64,000 nt of DNA, taken from assembly GCA_900552465.1 (NCBI GenBank), contig URZO01000009.1, positions 30,355-94,354 on the forward strand. Direction: 5' to 3'. The stretch comes from an uncultured Parabacteroides sp. (GTDB lineage Bacteria > Bacteroidota > Bacteroidia > Bacteroidales > Tannerellaceae). The notes under the pieces are model-generated. The model had not been told where the DNA came from and did no database searches. It saw only the letters and a list, made by a program, of their open reading frames with translations. Position numbers and translations under genes: made by a program. This document shows positions 48,253-57,274 of the stretch, in pieces (the first letter of the stretch is position 1; each line of letters starts with the position of its first letter).

Positions 48253-50862
48253 TTAATAGGCATCAACGATACTCTCACTTCTCAGTTGCCTGTCGAAAGA
48301 GGCTTTATCCAGCTGGGTCGTAACGTGAATGGTTACCGGCTCGCCCGGCAAGAGGTCGAAATAGTTGTCGGAGAAGAAATTGTCGATGTCGTCGATACTA
48401 AGAAATACGCCCCGGGCAAAAACGTCGCTGCTGACTGTCACATCGTAGCCGTCTCCGGCCGGGACCGATGTCATTTGGATATCGGCTTTCGGGAAGTCGA
48501 TATCTTTATAACGGTCAAAGAAGTAATTATTTGTGATTACTTCACCGTCTTTTCCGTTCTCGGTGAAACGGGCGTTTACAACGACTTCATTCGTTTTCTT
48601 TCCTCCCAAGACGCTTTCTACCGGGGCGGTGAACTGTATCTTGCTTGTGTTTGCAGGCAGCGTTACATCCTTTTTCTGTTCAAACAGGACGTTGCCTTTC
48701 AAGTCCATGACGCGGACGTCGAGCAGGCCTTTCGTTGCCTGTAAGCGGTCGGAGACGATGTAGATATTCAGTGTGTCGTCTTCTGCAATCGGAGAGACGA
48801 GGATGTCCCGAAACGCTTTCTTTGCGAAATAATGCTGGGCTTTCCAACGCCCGTAATAGTCACGGCTCGACCAGGAAGCGACCGGCCAGCAATCATTATG
48901 CTGCCAGAACAGGGTTCCCATATTGTAAGGCATCATGCGCCGGTGCGCTTCGATTGCTGTCTTGATCGCATCGCCCTGAAGCAGTTGCCCCATGTAAAGG
49001 AAATTCGGGAAGTCTTTGGGCTTCCGGTATTCGTTCAGCAGGTACCATTCGATCAGGCCGTTGGCATGGCTACCGGCACGCTGATGTGCCATCATCACTT
49101 CCGAATAGATATCATGGTCACGTTCTTCCGGTGCATATTTCAGGACGGACTGGTACTCCGGAAACGACTGGAAACCGTACTCCGAGAAGAAGCGGGCACG
49201 TATCTTGTTGTAGTTCGCAATGCTGTCCTTGGCATGCCATACTCCCCAGTAGTGGGCGTCGCCGTTCGGGTTCCAGTTCTCTTTGCCGCTTTCGCATTTG
49301 GCATCCGGATCGCCGCCGTATGGGGAGGAGGGCAGGTAGAAGGCGGTCGGGTCATATTCCTTTACGACTTCGGGCAGTAGTTTATGGAAAAGCTCCTTGT
49401 CGTCTTTCCGCATTTCTTCCAACACACCCAGCTTCTCGTATTTCTGCATCCAACCCCAGTTGAACCAGGCTGTATGGATTTCGTTGTTTCCGCACCAGAT
49501 CGCAATGCAGGGGTGGTTGCGCAGGCGGACGACATTGTCGATCGCTTCCTGCCGGATGTTCTCTAAGCGTTCCGGTGTCATCGGGTAGGTACTGCATGCA
49601 AACATGAAATCCTGCCAGACCAGAATGCCGTACCGGTCACAAAGATCATAGAAGAGATCGTTCTCGTAGATACCACCGCCCCAGACACGGAGCATATTCA
49701 TATTGGCATTGACGGCATCGAGAATCGTTTTTTCGTAGCGTTCGGGCGTGACACGCGGCAGGAAGTTATCCTGTGGGATGTAGTTGGCCCCTTTGGCAAA
49801 GACCGGTTTACCGTTCAGTTCAAAATAGAAGGTCGTGCCGTCCTTGTCTTTGTCGCGAACGACGCGAAGGCTGCGGATACCGATGTTGGTAGTAACCGTA
49901 TCGGCCACCTTGCCGTCCATTGTGACGGTGGCTGTGAAAGGATAGAGGTGGGCTTCCCCCAGACCGTTCGACCACCAGAGTTTGGGATTACGGACGACGA
50001 GGTCGGTCTCGATCAGGTTCTTGCCCTTCTTCATACGGGCGTTTTTTGTCCAAGTCTCCCTGATACCTCCGGCTTTGAGGGTGAGCGTGGCTTCTCCCTC
50101 TTTGTCGGCGATGACTTCGACACGGGTTTTGATCTCTGCTCGTTTGGCATTGACTTTCTCCTGGATATATTGGACGTTGTCGATGCGGGCATCATTCCAG
50201 CCGATCAGGTAGACTGAACGCCAGATACCGCTTGTGACAAGACGGGGTCCCCAGTCCCAGCCGTAATGGTAGCCTGCCTTGCGTGCGAAGACGCTTACCT
50301 TCTTATCGAACACGCCACCGTTCTCGGACTGGTCGTTGCCGGCTTCGATTGGATGTTGCAGGGCGTCGAAGTTCGGTATATCCATTTTGATAGGAGAATG
50401 GAAGTAGATGCGGAGTTCGTTGCCGTCCCTCTTTAACAGACCTTTGACAGGGATGAGCCACTCACGGAACATATTGTTGGCTTTCAGGATGCAGGAATCG
50501 TTCAGGTAGACATCGGCATAGGTGTCGAGCCCTTTGAAATCCAGGTCGATATTGTCCTTGTCGAACACATCGGGGGCGACGTCGAGGGTCGTCTTATATT
50601 CCCAATCCTCCTTGTCCACCCATTGCACGCCCCGTTCGTTCAGGCGATAGAAGGGATCTTCGATGATCCCGTTGTCCATCAGATCCGTATGGACAACCCC
50701 CGGCACGGTGGCCGGATACCAGTTATTGCCGCGAACCTGTTTGAAGGTCCAGCCGCTGTCGATGTTTTGTTCAGACACTCCATCCGCCATTGCCGGAACC
50801 GCAACCATAAGGACAGAGGCAAGGGCAAGGGCGGAGGCGATAGTTTTGTAACGCATAATCAT
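48253..50862 (-). CDS. Beta-mannosidase, glycoside hydrolase family 2
   Basis: An 869-residue GH2 enzyme with a signal peptide (cleavage around AMA-DG, residue 26). An N-terminal jelly-roll (about 30-220), Ig-like domains and the TIM barrel (from about 340) are recognisable. The acid/base Glu is in IWCGNNEIH and the nucleophile Glu in FFSEYGFQSFP; WGGGIYE and GWDWGPRL are typical of beta-mannosidases. It removes terminal beta-mannose in the periplasm, e.g. from N-glycans or mannans. It is a single gene, not in a visible PUL (no SusC/SusD nearby). An ATG two codons inside (50856) is also possible. Confidence 0.9.
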   Translation of the reverse strand: MIMRYKTIASALALASVLMVAVPAMADGVSEQNIDSGWTFKQVRGNNWYPATVPGVVHTDLMDNGIIEDPFYRLNERGVQWVDKEDWEYKTTLDVAPDVFDKDNIDLDFKGLDTYADVYLNDSCILKANNMFREWLIPVKGLLKRDGNELRIYFHSPIKMDIPNFDALQHPIEAGNDQSENGGVFDKKVSVFARKAGYHYGWDWGPRLVTSGIWRSVYLIGWNDARIDNVQYIQEKVNAKRAEIKTRVEVIADKEGEATLTLKAGGIRETWTKNARMKKGKNLIETDLVVRNPKLWWSNGLGEAHLYPFTATVTMDGKVADTVTTNIGIRSLRVVRDKDKDGTTFYFELNGKPVFAKGANYIPQDNFLPRVTPERYEKTILDAVNANMNMLRVWGGGIYENDLFYDLCDRYGILVWQDFMFACSTYPMTPERLENIRQEAIDNVVRLRNHPCIAIWCGNNEIHTAWFNWGWMQKYEKLGVLEEMRKDDKELFHKLLPEVVKEYDPTAFYLPSSPYGGDPDAKCESGKENWNPNGDAHYWGVWHAKDSIANYNKIRARFFSEYGFQSFPEYQSVLKYAPEERDHDIYSEVMMAHQRAGSHANGLIEWYLLNEYRKPKDFPNFLYMGQLLQGDAIKTAIEAHRRMMPYNMGTLFWQHNDCWPVASWSSRDYYGRWKAQHYFAKKAFRDILVSPIAEDDTLNIYIVSDRLQATKGLLDVRVMDLKGNVLFEQKKDVTLPANTSKIQFTAPVESVLGGKKTNEVVVNARFTENGKDGEVITNNYFFDRYKDIDFPKADIQMTSVPAGDGYDVTVSSDVFARGVFLSIDDIDNFFSDNYFDLLPGEPVTIHVTTQLDKASFDRQLRSESIVDAY

Positions 50863-50913
50863 GTTTTTTGTTTCTACTAAACAATAACAGATCGCGTTGT
50901 GTTTAGTTCTGGC

Positions 50914-52818
50914 TTATCCCAACGCCTTTTTGTTTGCTTCATTGATCGGGTTCTTCCCTTCTGGGGTGTAGAGCTGGTCGATGCGGGCGGCGTAGGCTTT
51001 CTCCACTTTACCGCGTACGATCTTCATCGTGCTGTTGACCATGCCGTTCTGCTCCGTGAAAGGTTCCGGCAAGACAGCAAAGGCAGCAGGCAACCAGCGG
51101 TCGGGGAAGAGGGGCGACAGGTCGCCCCCTTTGCGGAAACGGTCTATCTGCGACTGGATGATCCGGATCGCTTCCTCGCGTCCTTTATCGGAGGAAAGAT
51201 CGAGATGCTGGTGCGCCAGGTGTTTCTTCAGACGTTCTTTGTTCGGAACGACAAGGGCAACGGTGTACGGACTCTGGTTGTTATACAGGATCAACTGGTC
51301 GATGCAGGAAGAATGTTCGACCAGCGCCTCCTCGATCCCTTCGGGACTGTACTTCTCCCCGTCACTGCCGATCAGCAGGCTTTTGAAGCGGCCGAGCACA
51401 TACAGCAGGCCGTCCGTTCCCATATAGCCCATATCTCCCGTGTAGAGCCATCCGTCGCGTACGGTTTCGGCCGTCGATACCGGGTTCTTCCAATAGCCCG
51501 CCATCACGTTTTCGCCCCGTATGACGATCTCGCCTTTCTCGCCTGCCGGAAGCTCCTTGCCGTCGGCATCGCATATCTTCAGGTCGAGCGGACGAACCAG
51601 TACGCCGCTGCTTCCGAACGTATGCCGGCGCGGGCCGTTGGTCGAAATTACCGGAGTGGCTTCACTCAACCCGTAACCCTGGTACATCGGCAGGCCGATT
51701 GCGTAATAGAACTTCTGCAGGTCTTTGTCCAACAGGGCGCCTCCGCCGATGAAGAACCGGAGTTGACCGCCGAAATTCTCACGTACCTTGGTGAAGAGCA
51801 GTTTGTCGAACAGGTTGACAAGCGGTTTCAGCAGGCAGCGGGCACCACGTCCCTTATCCTCCCCGCCGTCGCCATTATAGAGGTAGGCGACCTTGAGGGC
51901 GAAGTTGAACAGGCGGGTCACCTGTTTGCCCTGTGCCCGGATGCCTTGCTCGATGTTCTTCTTGAAATTTTTGGCCAACGCCGGGACGCTCAGGATCAGG
52001 TAGGGTTTGAACTCTTTGATATTGACCGGGATGTTCTTCAGCGTCTCCAACCCGGTACGTCCCACCTGTACGGTCGCGACCGATGCCCCCTTCGACATGA
52101 AGATATAGAAGCCGACCACATGCGCGAAACAATGGTCGAGCGGGAGGATCACCAGCGTACGCCAAGTGTCGTCGATGTCGACGCAGGAGAGCGCCTGCTC
52201 CACATTGGCCGTATAATTACGATGCGTGAGGATGACGCCTTTCGGGTCGGCTGTCGTTCCGGAGGTATAGGTGATAGTCGCGTAATCGCCATCCTGCAAC
52301 GACTTGCCGATAGTCAGGAACTCATCCAGCGGATGCGCTTCCAGATACGCGTCTCCCATCCGGAGAACTTCGGAGAGGGGGATCTCTTTCTCCTTATATT
52401 CTGTCTGCCCGTCCATCACGATCACTTTCTCGACGAGGGGAAGGCGGTCCATGATAGCCCGTATCTTCTTCAGCTGGTTACCGGAGACGAGGATGTATTT
52501 CACGTCGGCATGCACGAGGCGGAACAGCAGGTCGTTCGCTTCCTCCAGTTTAATGGAAAGCGGGACGTTGGTCGCACCGGCGTAGAACATGGCCAGTTCA
52601 CCGATGATCCAGGCATTACGGCCTTCGGAAAGGAGCGCCATGTTGTCTCCCTTCTTCACTCCGAGAGCCATCAATCCGGCACCAGCCGTATAGACTTGCT
52701 GCTGGACCTCCTTATAGGTCGTCGGCTCGAACTTGTCCTTCGTCTTCTCCCACAGGAAAGGGTTGTCGGGATATTGCTTCACCGAACTCTCGAAAAGGTC
52801 TATAATTGTCTTCTTCAT
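50914..52818 (-). CDS. Long-chain acyl-CoA synthetase (AMP-forming)
   Basis: A 634-residue adenylate-forming enzyme. The P-loop-like ATP motif is YTSGTTADPKG (about 182-192), the adenine-binding region YQGYGLSEATPVI (about 378-390), the conserved Asp in GWLYTGDMGYMG (about 456-467), and the late KSLLIGSDGEKYSP. The length and GYGLSE motif fit long-chain fatty acid CoA ligases. It activates fatty acids with ATP and CoA in the cytosol. The gene follows mfd's right-hand neighbour region separated by array D. The opposite strand also has a long open frame, which is a codon-bias shadow. Confidence 0.9.
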   Translation of the reverse strand: MKKTIIDLFESSVKQYPDNPFLWEKTKDKFEPTTYKEVQQQVYTAGAGLMALGVKKGDNMALLSEGRNAWIIGELAMFYAGATNVPLSIKLEEANDLLFRLVHADVKYILVSGNQLKKIRAIMDRLPLVEKVIVMDGQTEYKEKEIPLSEVLRMGDAYLEAHPLDEFLTIGKSLQDGDYATITYTSGTTADPKGVILTHRNYTANVEQALSCVDIDDTWRTLVILPLDHCFAHVVGFYIFMSKGASVATVQVGRTGLETLKNIPVNIKEFKPYLILSVPALAKNFKKNIEQGIRAQGKQVTRLFNFALKVAYLYNGDGGEDKGRGARCLLKPLVNLFDKLLFTKVRENFGGQLRFFIGGGALLDKDLQKFYYAIGLPMYQGYGLSEATPVISTNGPRRHTFGSSGVLVRPLDLKICDADGKELPAGEKGEIVIRGENVMAGYWKNPVSTAETVRDGWLYTGDMGYMGTDGLLYVLGRFKSLLIGSDGEKYSPEGIEEALVEHSSCIDQLILYNNQSPYTVALVVPNKERLKKHLAHQHLDLSSDKGREEAIRIIQSQIDRFRKGGDLSPLFPDRWLPAAFAVLPEPFTEQNGMVNSTMKIVRGKVEKAYAARIDQLYTPEGKNPINEANKKALG

Positions 52819-52860
52819 GTCTGATATCTATTTAATTGGTTTATTCTGATTTTGGGAAGA

Positions 52861-52980
52861 GGCAGTTCCCTTACCAGGGAATAGGCTCTTCCCTTACCGG
52901 GGAACAGGCGTTTCCCTGATCGGGGAAATGGCACTTCCCTTAGTGCTTGCCGCGCACGTGAGTTAGTGCGTGCCACGCAC
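52861..52980. repeat. 23-bp-period intergenic array D
   Basis: Five consecutive 23-bp units start at 52861, 52884, 52907, 52930 and 52953, with a partial sixth at 52976 that runs into the mfd stop. The first three share GGC-x3-TTCCCT and each folds as TTCCC/GGGAA. From the fourth unit the motif changes to TAGTGC plus GCGCAC/GTGCC words, yet the 23-bp spacing is kept (TAGTGC at 52941 and 52964). It lies between the acyl-CoA synthetase start and the mfd end. Confidence 0.85.
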
Positions 52981-55900
52981 TAAAGGACGGGCACTTTCCC
53001 GATCTCTTCCATATATCCGCAAGCCGCCTCGACCGTCGGTACGTTCTTGATCACGATACTGCGTTTCCCGTTCTGTTCCCGGAGGTTACATTCGCGTGGA
53101 TGCTTCTGGATAAAGCCGAGCAGTTTGTCGAATGCCTCGCTCTGGTAGTAGGGGCTGTCGGGGTTGGCGACGAGGAAGATATTCATCTGCCCCTTTTTCA
53201 GCACGACCTTCTCCATCCCCAACTGCTTTGCCATACGGCGCAGGCGGACGATGCGGATCAGTTCTTTCCCTTCCTTCGGCACCTTCCCGAAACGGTCCTT
53301 CAGGCGTTCGGTAAAGGCAAGTATGTCGCGCTCTTCCTCCATCTTGTCCAACTCGCGGTAGAGGGAGACGCGCTCGGAGTCGTTCGGTATATAAGTCGGC
53401 GGGAACATCAGTTCCAGATCGCTTTCGATATAGGTTTCGCGGACGTATTCGCTGCCCGTGTCGGGATGCTTCTCGGTCGCGTCGGTGTAGAGGTCGGCAA
53501 ACTCTTCGGTCTTCAATTCGTCTACGGCCTCCTCCAGAATCTTCTGGTAGGTCTCGTAGCCGAGGTCGGCGATGAAGCCGCTCTGTTCGGCCCCCAGCAT
53601 GTTGCCGGCTCCCCGGATGTCGAGGTCCTGCATGGCGATGTGGATGCCGCTGCCCAACTCGGAGAAGTTCTCGATTGCCTGCAAGCGGCGTGCCTCCTGC
53701 GTAAGTGAGGAGAGGGGCGGCGAGAGTAGATAACAGAAGGCCTTGCGGTTGCTTCGTCCTACACGTCCGCGCAGCTGGTGCAGGTCGGAGAGGCCGAACT
53801 GCTGGGCATTGTTGATGATGATCGTGTTGGCATTCGGCACATCGATACCGCTCTCGACGATGCTGGTCGCAATCAGCACGTCGTATTCGTAATTGACGAA
53901 GTCGAGGATGATCTTTTCCAACTTCTCCGGTTCCATCTGCCCGTGGCCGACGGCTATGCGGGCGTCCGGCACTTCGCGTCTGACCAGCGCCTCCATCTCG
54001 TAGATGTTCTGGATGCGGTTGTTGATGAAGAACACCTGCCCGTTGCGGCTCATCTCGAAGTTGATCGCTTCGCGGATGATGTCGGGGTTGAAGCGTTCCA
54101 CTTCGGTCTGTACCGGATAGCGGTTGGGCGGGGGCGTCGTGATGCTCGACAGGTCGCGGGCGCCCATGAGTGAGAACTGGAGCGTGCGTGGGATCGGCGT
54201 CGCAGTCATCGTGAGCGTATCCACGTTGGCTTTCAACTGGCGTAGCTTCTCTTTGACGGAGACGCCGAACTTCTGCTCTTCGTCGATGATCAGCAGGCCG
54301 AGGTCTTTGAACTTGACGTCTTTGCCGACGATACGGTGCGTACCGATGATGATGTTGACTTGCCCCTCTTTCAGGTCTTTCAGAATCTCTTTTATGTCTT
54401 TTGCCGTACGTGCCCGGCTGATATATTCGATCCGGCAGGGGAAATCCTTCAGACGTTCGGAGAAAGTCTGGTAGTGCTGGAAAGCGAGAACGGTGGTCGG
54501 GACTAACACCGCCACCTGTTTGTTGTCTGCCACAGCCTTGAAGGCAGCGCGGATGGCGACTTCAGTCTTTCCGAAACCTACATCGCCGCAGATCAGGCGG
54601 TCCATCGGGCGGTCGTTCTCCATATCCGTTTTCACGTCGGCGGTCGCCTTCATCTGGTCCGGCGTATCTTCGTAGATGAAGCTGGCCTCCAACTCGTGCT
54701 GCATGAAGCTGTCCGGGCTGTAGGCAAATCCCTTTTCCTGTTTCCGCTTGGAATAGAGGAGAATCAGGTCGCGGGCGATGTCTTTGACTTTCGACTTGGT
54801 CCGTTCCTTCATCTTCTCCCAGGCTCCGGTCCCGAGCTTACTCAGTTTGGGCGGCTCGCCGCTGTCTTTGCCTTTGTACTTGGACAGTTTGTGGAGGGAA
54901 TGGATGCTGACAAAGATGATGTCGTTGTTCTGGTAGATCAGCTTGATTGCTTCTTGCATCTTGCCGTTCACTTCGGTGCGGACCAATCCGCCGAACTGTC
55001 CGACGCCGTGGTCGATGTGGACGATGTAGTCGCCGGTCGTGAATTGGTTCAGCTCTTTCAGCGAGAGGGAGAGCTTGCCGCTCCGTGCCTTGTCGCTTTT
55101 AAGGTTGAACTTGTGGAAGCGGTCGAATAGTTGATGGTCCGTGAAGAGGCAGATGCGCAGCGTCTCGTCGGCGAAACCTTCGTGTATCGTCTTGTTGACG
55201 GAGGTGAAGGGGAGGTCGTCTCCCCGGTCCTCGAAGATCGCGCGGATGCGGGCGGCTTGCTTCTCTACGTCGCTCAGTATATATAATGTATAGCCGTCTT
55301 CTATGTATTTGTGGAAAGATTCGCTTACCAGATCGAAGTTCTTGTGGTAAATCGGTTGCACCTCTGTGGCAAAAGTTAGTGTCGCATCTGCTGTTCCTGT
55401 CGGACGTGCACCGAAATGGAGGCGGCGGAAACCGAGGGCGGCATGCAGGAAATCTTCACCTGTCACTAACTTTGTCCGCATTTGTTCGGCGTCAGCAAAA
55501 GAGTCTTCGTCTCCTACGACCGGCTCTTCGTTCCAGATGCTGCCGATCCGTTCCTTCACCCATGCCAGGTCTTTGAAGGCGAGCAGGGTGGCGGGGGGTA
55601 ACGAGTCCAATAGGGATGAGTTCGTGCGGTTGCCTCTTGTCATCTCCGGCACGATATAAATGCTGTCTAACTTCTCTTTCGATAACTGCGTCTCTACGTC
55701 AAACGAGCGTATCGTCTCCACTTCGTTGCCGAAAAAGTCGATACGGTACGGAAATTCGTACGAGAACGAGAACACGTCCAGGATACTGCCGCGCAGGGCG
55801 TATTGTCCCGGTTCATAGACATAATCCACCTGCTCGAAGCCGTATTCGTCCAGAACGTCGGAGACAAACATATTGTCCAGTTTCTCGCCGACACTGATCT

Positions 55901-56354
55901 TCAGCGTGTTTTCCTTCAGGACTTCGCGGGAGATCACTTTCTCGGCCAGTGCGTCCGGATAAGTGACGATGACGAAGGGGATGTCCGGGTCCTGCAACGT
56001 GCTGAGCACTTCGGTACGCAGGATTTCGTTAGCCGGATCCACATGACCGTACTTGATCGCACGCCTGTAGGCGGAAGGGAAGAAGTAGATTCCGTCGCCT
56101 CCGGTAAGTTGAACCAGGTCATGGTAAAAATAGCCGGCTTCTTCAAGGTCGTTTAACACACACACATAGCTCCCCCTTCTTTTTGAAAAAAGAGAAGCTA
56201 TTGTCATTGCGGCCCCTGAACCGTTCAGTCCTTTCAGAAATATATTGCGGGACGTATCGCCTTTTAGCAGGGTATTTAATGCCGCCACTTGCGGATGGGC
56301 GGCATATTGTTTCAGTAAATCTTGTACCTCCAATGTGATATGTTCTTTTCGCAA
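52980..56354 (-). CDS. mfd: Transcription-repair coupling factor Mfd
   Basis: An 1124-residue Mfd. The UvrB-homology part (about 20-340), the RNA-polymerase-interaction domain with YIVHIDHGVGQFGGLV (about 445-460), and the RecG-like translocase with Walker A GDVGFGKTE, DEEQ (motif II), TATPIPRTL (motif III) and QLRGRVGRS (motif VI) are complete, as is the C-terminal D7 domain. It removes stalled RNA polymerase and recruits UvrA. There is no ATG at the 5' end: the frame opens with TTG at 56354, which overlaps a -7 box, and a second TTG at 56333 giving an EVQDLLKQY start fits the family better. The exact start is therefore uncertain. Confidence 0.93.
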   Translation of the reverse strand: MRKEHITLEVQDLLKQYAAHPQVAALNTLLKGDTSRNIFLKGLNGSGAAMTIASLFSKRRGSYVCVLNDLEEAGYFYHDLVQLTGGDGIYFFPSAYRRAIKYGHVDPANEILRTEVLSTLQDPDIPFVIVTYPDALAEKVISREVLKENTLKISVGEKLDNMFVSDVLDEYGFEQVDYVYEPGQYALRGSILDVFSFSYEFPYRIDFFGNEVETIRSFDVETQLSKEKLDSIYIVPEMTRGNRTNSSLLDSLPPATLLAFKDLAWVKERIGSIWNEEPVVGDEDSFADAEQMRTKLVTGEDFLHAALGFRRLHFGARPTGTADATLTFATEVQPIYHKNFDLVSESFHKYIEDGYTLYILSDVEKQAARIRAIFEDRGDDLPFTSVNKTIHEGFADETLRICLFTDHQLFDRFHKFNLKSDKARSGKLSLSLKELNQFTTGDYIVHIDHGVGQFGGLVRTEVNGKMQEAIKLIYQNNDIIFVSIHSLHKLSKYKGKDSGEPPKLSKLGTGAWEKMKERTKSKVKDIARDLILLYSKRKQEKGFAYSPDSFMQHELEASFIYEDTPDQMKATADVKTDMENDRPMDRLICGDVGFGKTEVAIRAAFKAVADNKQVAVLVPTTVLAFQHYQTFSERLKDFPCRIEYISRARTAKDIKEILKDLKEGQVNIIIGTHRIVGKDVKFKDLGLLIIDEEQKFGVSVKEKLRQLKANVDTLTMTATPIPRTLQFSLMGARDLSSITTPPPNRYPVQTEVERFNPDIIREAINFEMSRNGQVFFINNRIQNIYEMEALVRREVPDARIAVGHGQMEPEKLEKIILDFVNYEYDVLIATSIVESGIDVPNANTIIINNAQQFGLSDLHQLRGRVGRSNRKAFCYLLSPPLSSLTQEARRLQAIENFSELGSGIHIAMQDLDIRGAGNMLGAEQSGFIADLGYETYQKILEEAVDELKTEEFADLYTDATEKHPDTGSEYVRETYIESDLELMFPPTYIPNDSERVSLYRELDKMEEERDILAFTERLKDRFGKVPKEGKELIRIVRLRRMAKQLGMEKVVLKKGQMNIFLVANPDSPYYQSEAFDKLLGFIQKHPRECNLREQNGKRSIVIKNVPTVEAACGYMEEIGKVPVL

Positions 56355-56359
56355 AGGTA
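56352..56359 (-). promoter_or_regulatory. -7 box at the mfd start
   Basis: TACCTTTG followed by C on the - strand matches TAnnTTTGC. It overlaps the most upstream TTG of mfd, so the real start is probably the TTG at 56333, leaving a leader of only about a dozen bases. Confidence 0.5.
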
Positions 56360-56441
56360 GGCTTTTTGTTCAAAATAGTAGACAGGCATAGTATTAAATC
56401 AATTAAAATATGTACCTTCGCCCTACAAATTTAGAAGGATT

Positions 56442-57200
56442 ATGTCAGACAGTATTGTTATTATTCCCACTTACAACGAGAAGGAGAATATCGAAAATAT
56501 TATTCGGGCGGTATTTGGGTTGGAGAAAGAATTTCATATTTTGATTATAGATGACGGATCGCCCGATGGTACGGCGGATATTGTAAAACGATTGCAGAAA
56601 GAGTTTCCCGAAAGCCTTTTCATGGTGGAACGTAAAGGTAAATTGGGATTGGGTACGGCTTATATCTGCGGATTCAAGTGGGCGATAGAACACAAGTACG
56701 ATTTTGTATTCGAAATGGATGCAGACTTCAGTCATAATCCGAATGATCTTCCCAAACTATATGCAGCCTGTACGGAACAGGGGGGCGATGTGGCAGTCGG
56801 TTCCCGTTATTGCAATGGCGTGAATGTCGTGAACTGGCCGTTGGGACGTGTGCTGATGTCTTACTACGCTTCCGTATATGTCCGTTTTGTAACAGGTATG
56901 AAGGTGCAGGATACGACGGCCGGTTTCAAGTGTTACCGCCGTGAAGTGCTCGAGACGATCGACTTGGATCATATCCACTTCAAGGGATATGCCTTTCAGA
57001 TAGAAATGAAGTTTACAGCATATAAATGTGGCTTTAAAATAGTAGAGGTTCCTATCATTTTCATCAACCGGATATTGGGAACTTCAAAGATGAACTCTTC
57101 TATTTTTGGAGAAGCCCTGTTCGGCGTATTAAAGCTGAAGTGGTGGAGCTTATTTAAGAAGTTTCCACAAAAAGGGAACCGGAAGGCAATTACCGGATAA
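56442..57200 (+). CDS. Polyprenol-phosphate mannose synthase-like GT2
   Basis: A 252-residue GT2 of the dolichol/polyprenol-phosphate-mannose synthase type. IVIIPTYNEKENI (5-17), IDDGSPDGTAD (36-46), MDADFSHNP (about 92-100, the DxD), and the late block GYAFQIEMKF with FINRILGTSKMN are all family marks. No membrane helix follows, so it is the soluble Dpm1-like form. It moves mannose (or glucose) from a nucleotide donor to undecaprenyl phosphate for use in the periplasm. A -7-like box TACCTTCG lies at 56413-56420. It is divergent from mfd and ends in a strong terminator. Confidence 0.9.
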   Translation: MSDSIVIIPTYNEKENIENIIRAVFGLEKEFHILIIDDGSPDGTADIVKRLQKEFPESLFMVERKGKLGLGTAYICGFKWAIEHKYDFVFEMDADFSHNPNDLPKLYAACTEQGGDVAVGSRYCNGVNVVNWPLGRVLMSYYASVYVRFVTGMKVQDTTAGFKCYRREVLETIDLDHIHFKGYAFQIEMKFTAYKCGFKIVEVPIIFINRILGTSKMNSSIFGEALFGVLKLKWWSLFKKFPQKGNRKAITG

Positions 57201-57208
57201 TATATTAC

Positions 57209-57270
57209 TATATATAAACAGAAAAAGCTGCATCTCGAAAGGTGCAGCTTTTTCTGTTTATATATATTTT
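57209..57270. terminator. Bidirectional terminator with a 24-bp perfect stem
   Basis: 57209-57232 pairs perfectly with 57243-57266 (24 bp, core CAGAAAAAGCTGCA) around a 10-nt loop, followed by TTTTTCTTTT on the + side. It separates the convergent GT2 and REC-kinase genes. Confidence 0.9.
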
Positions 57271-57274
57271 TCTT

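Noticed and set aside
48181..48744. 187-codon + strand frame beside the hybrid kinase
   Set aside because: It begins inside array C and then runs antisense through the end of the beta-mannosidase gene; no domain is recognisable.
50899..52824. 641-codon open frame antisense to the acyl-CoA synthetase gene
   Set aside because: The - strand protein has all adenylate-forming motifs; the + frame has no recognisable domain, is rich in Arg/Gln/His as antisense frames are, and mirrors codon bias of the real gene.
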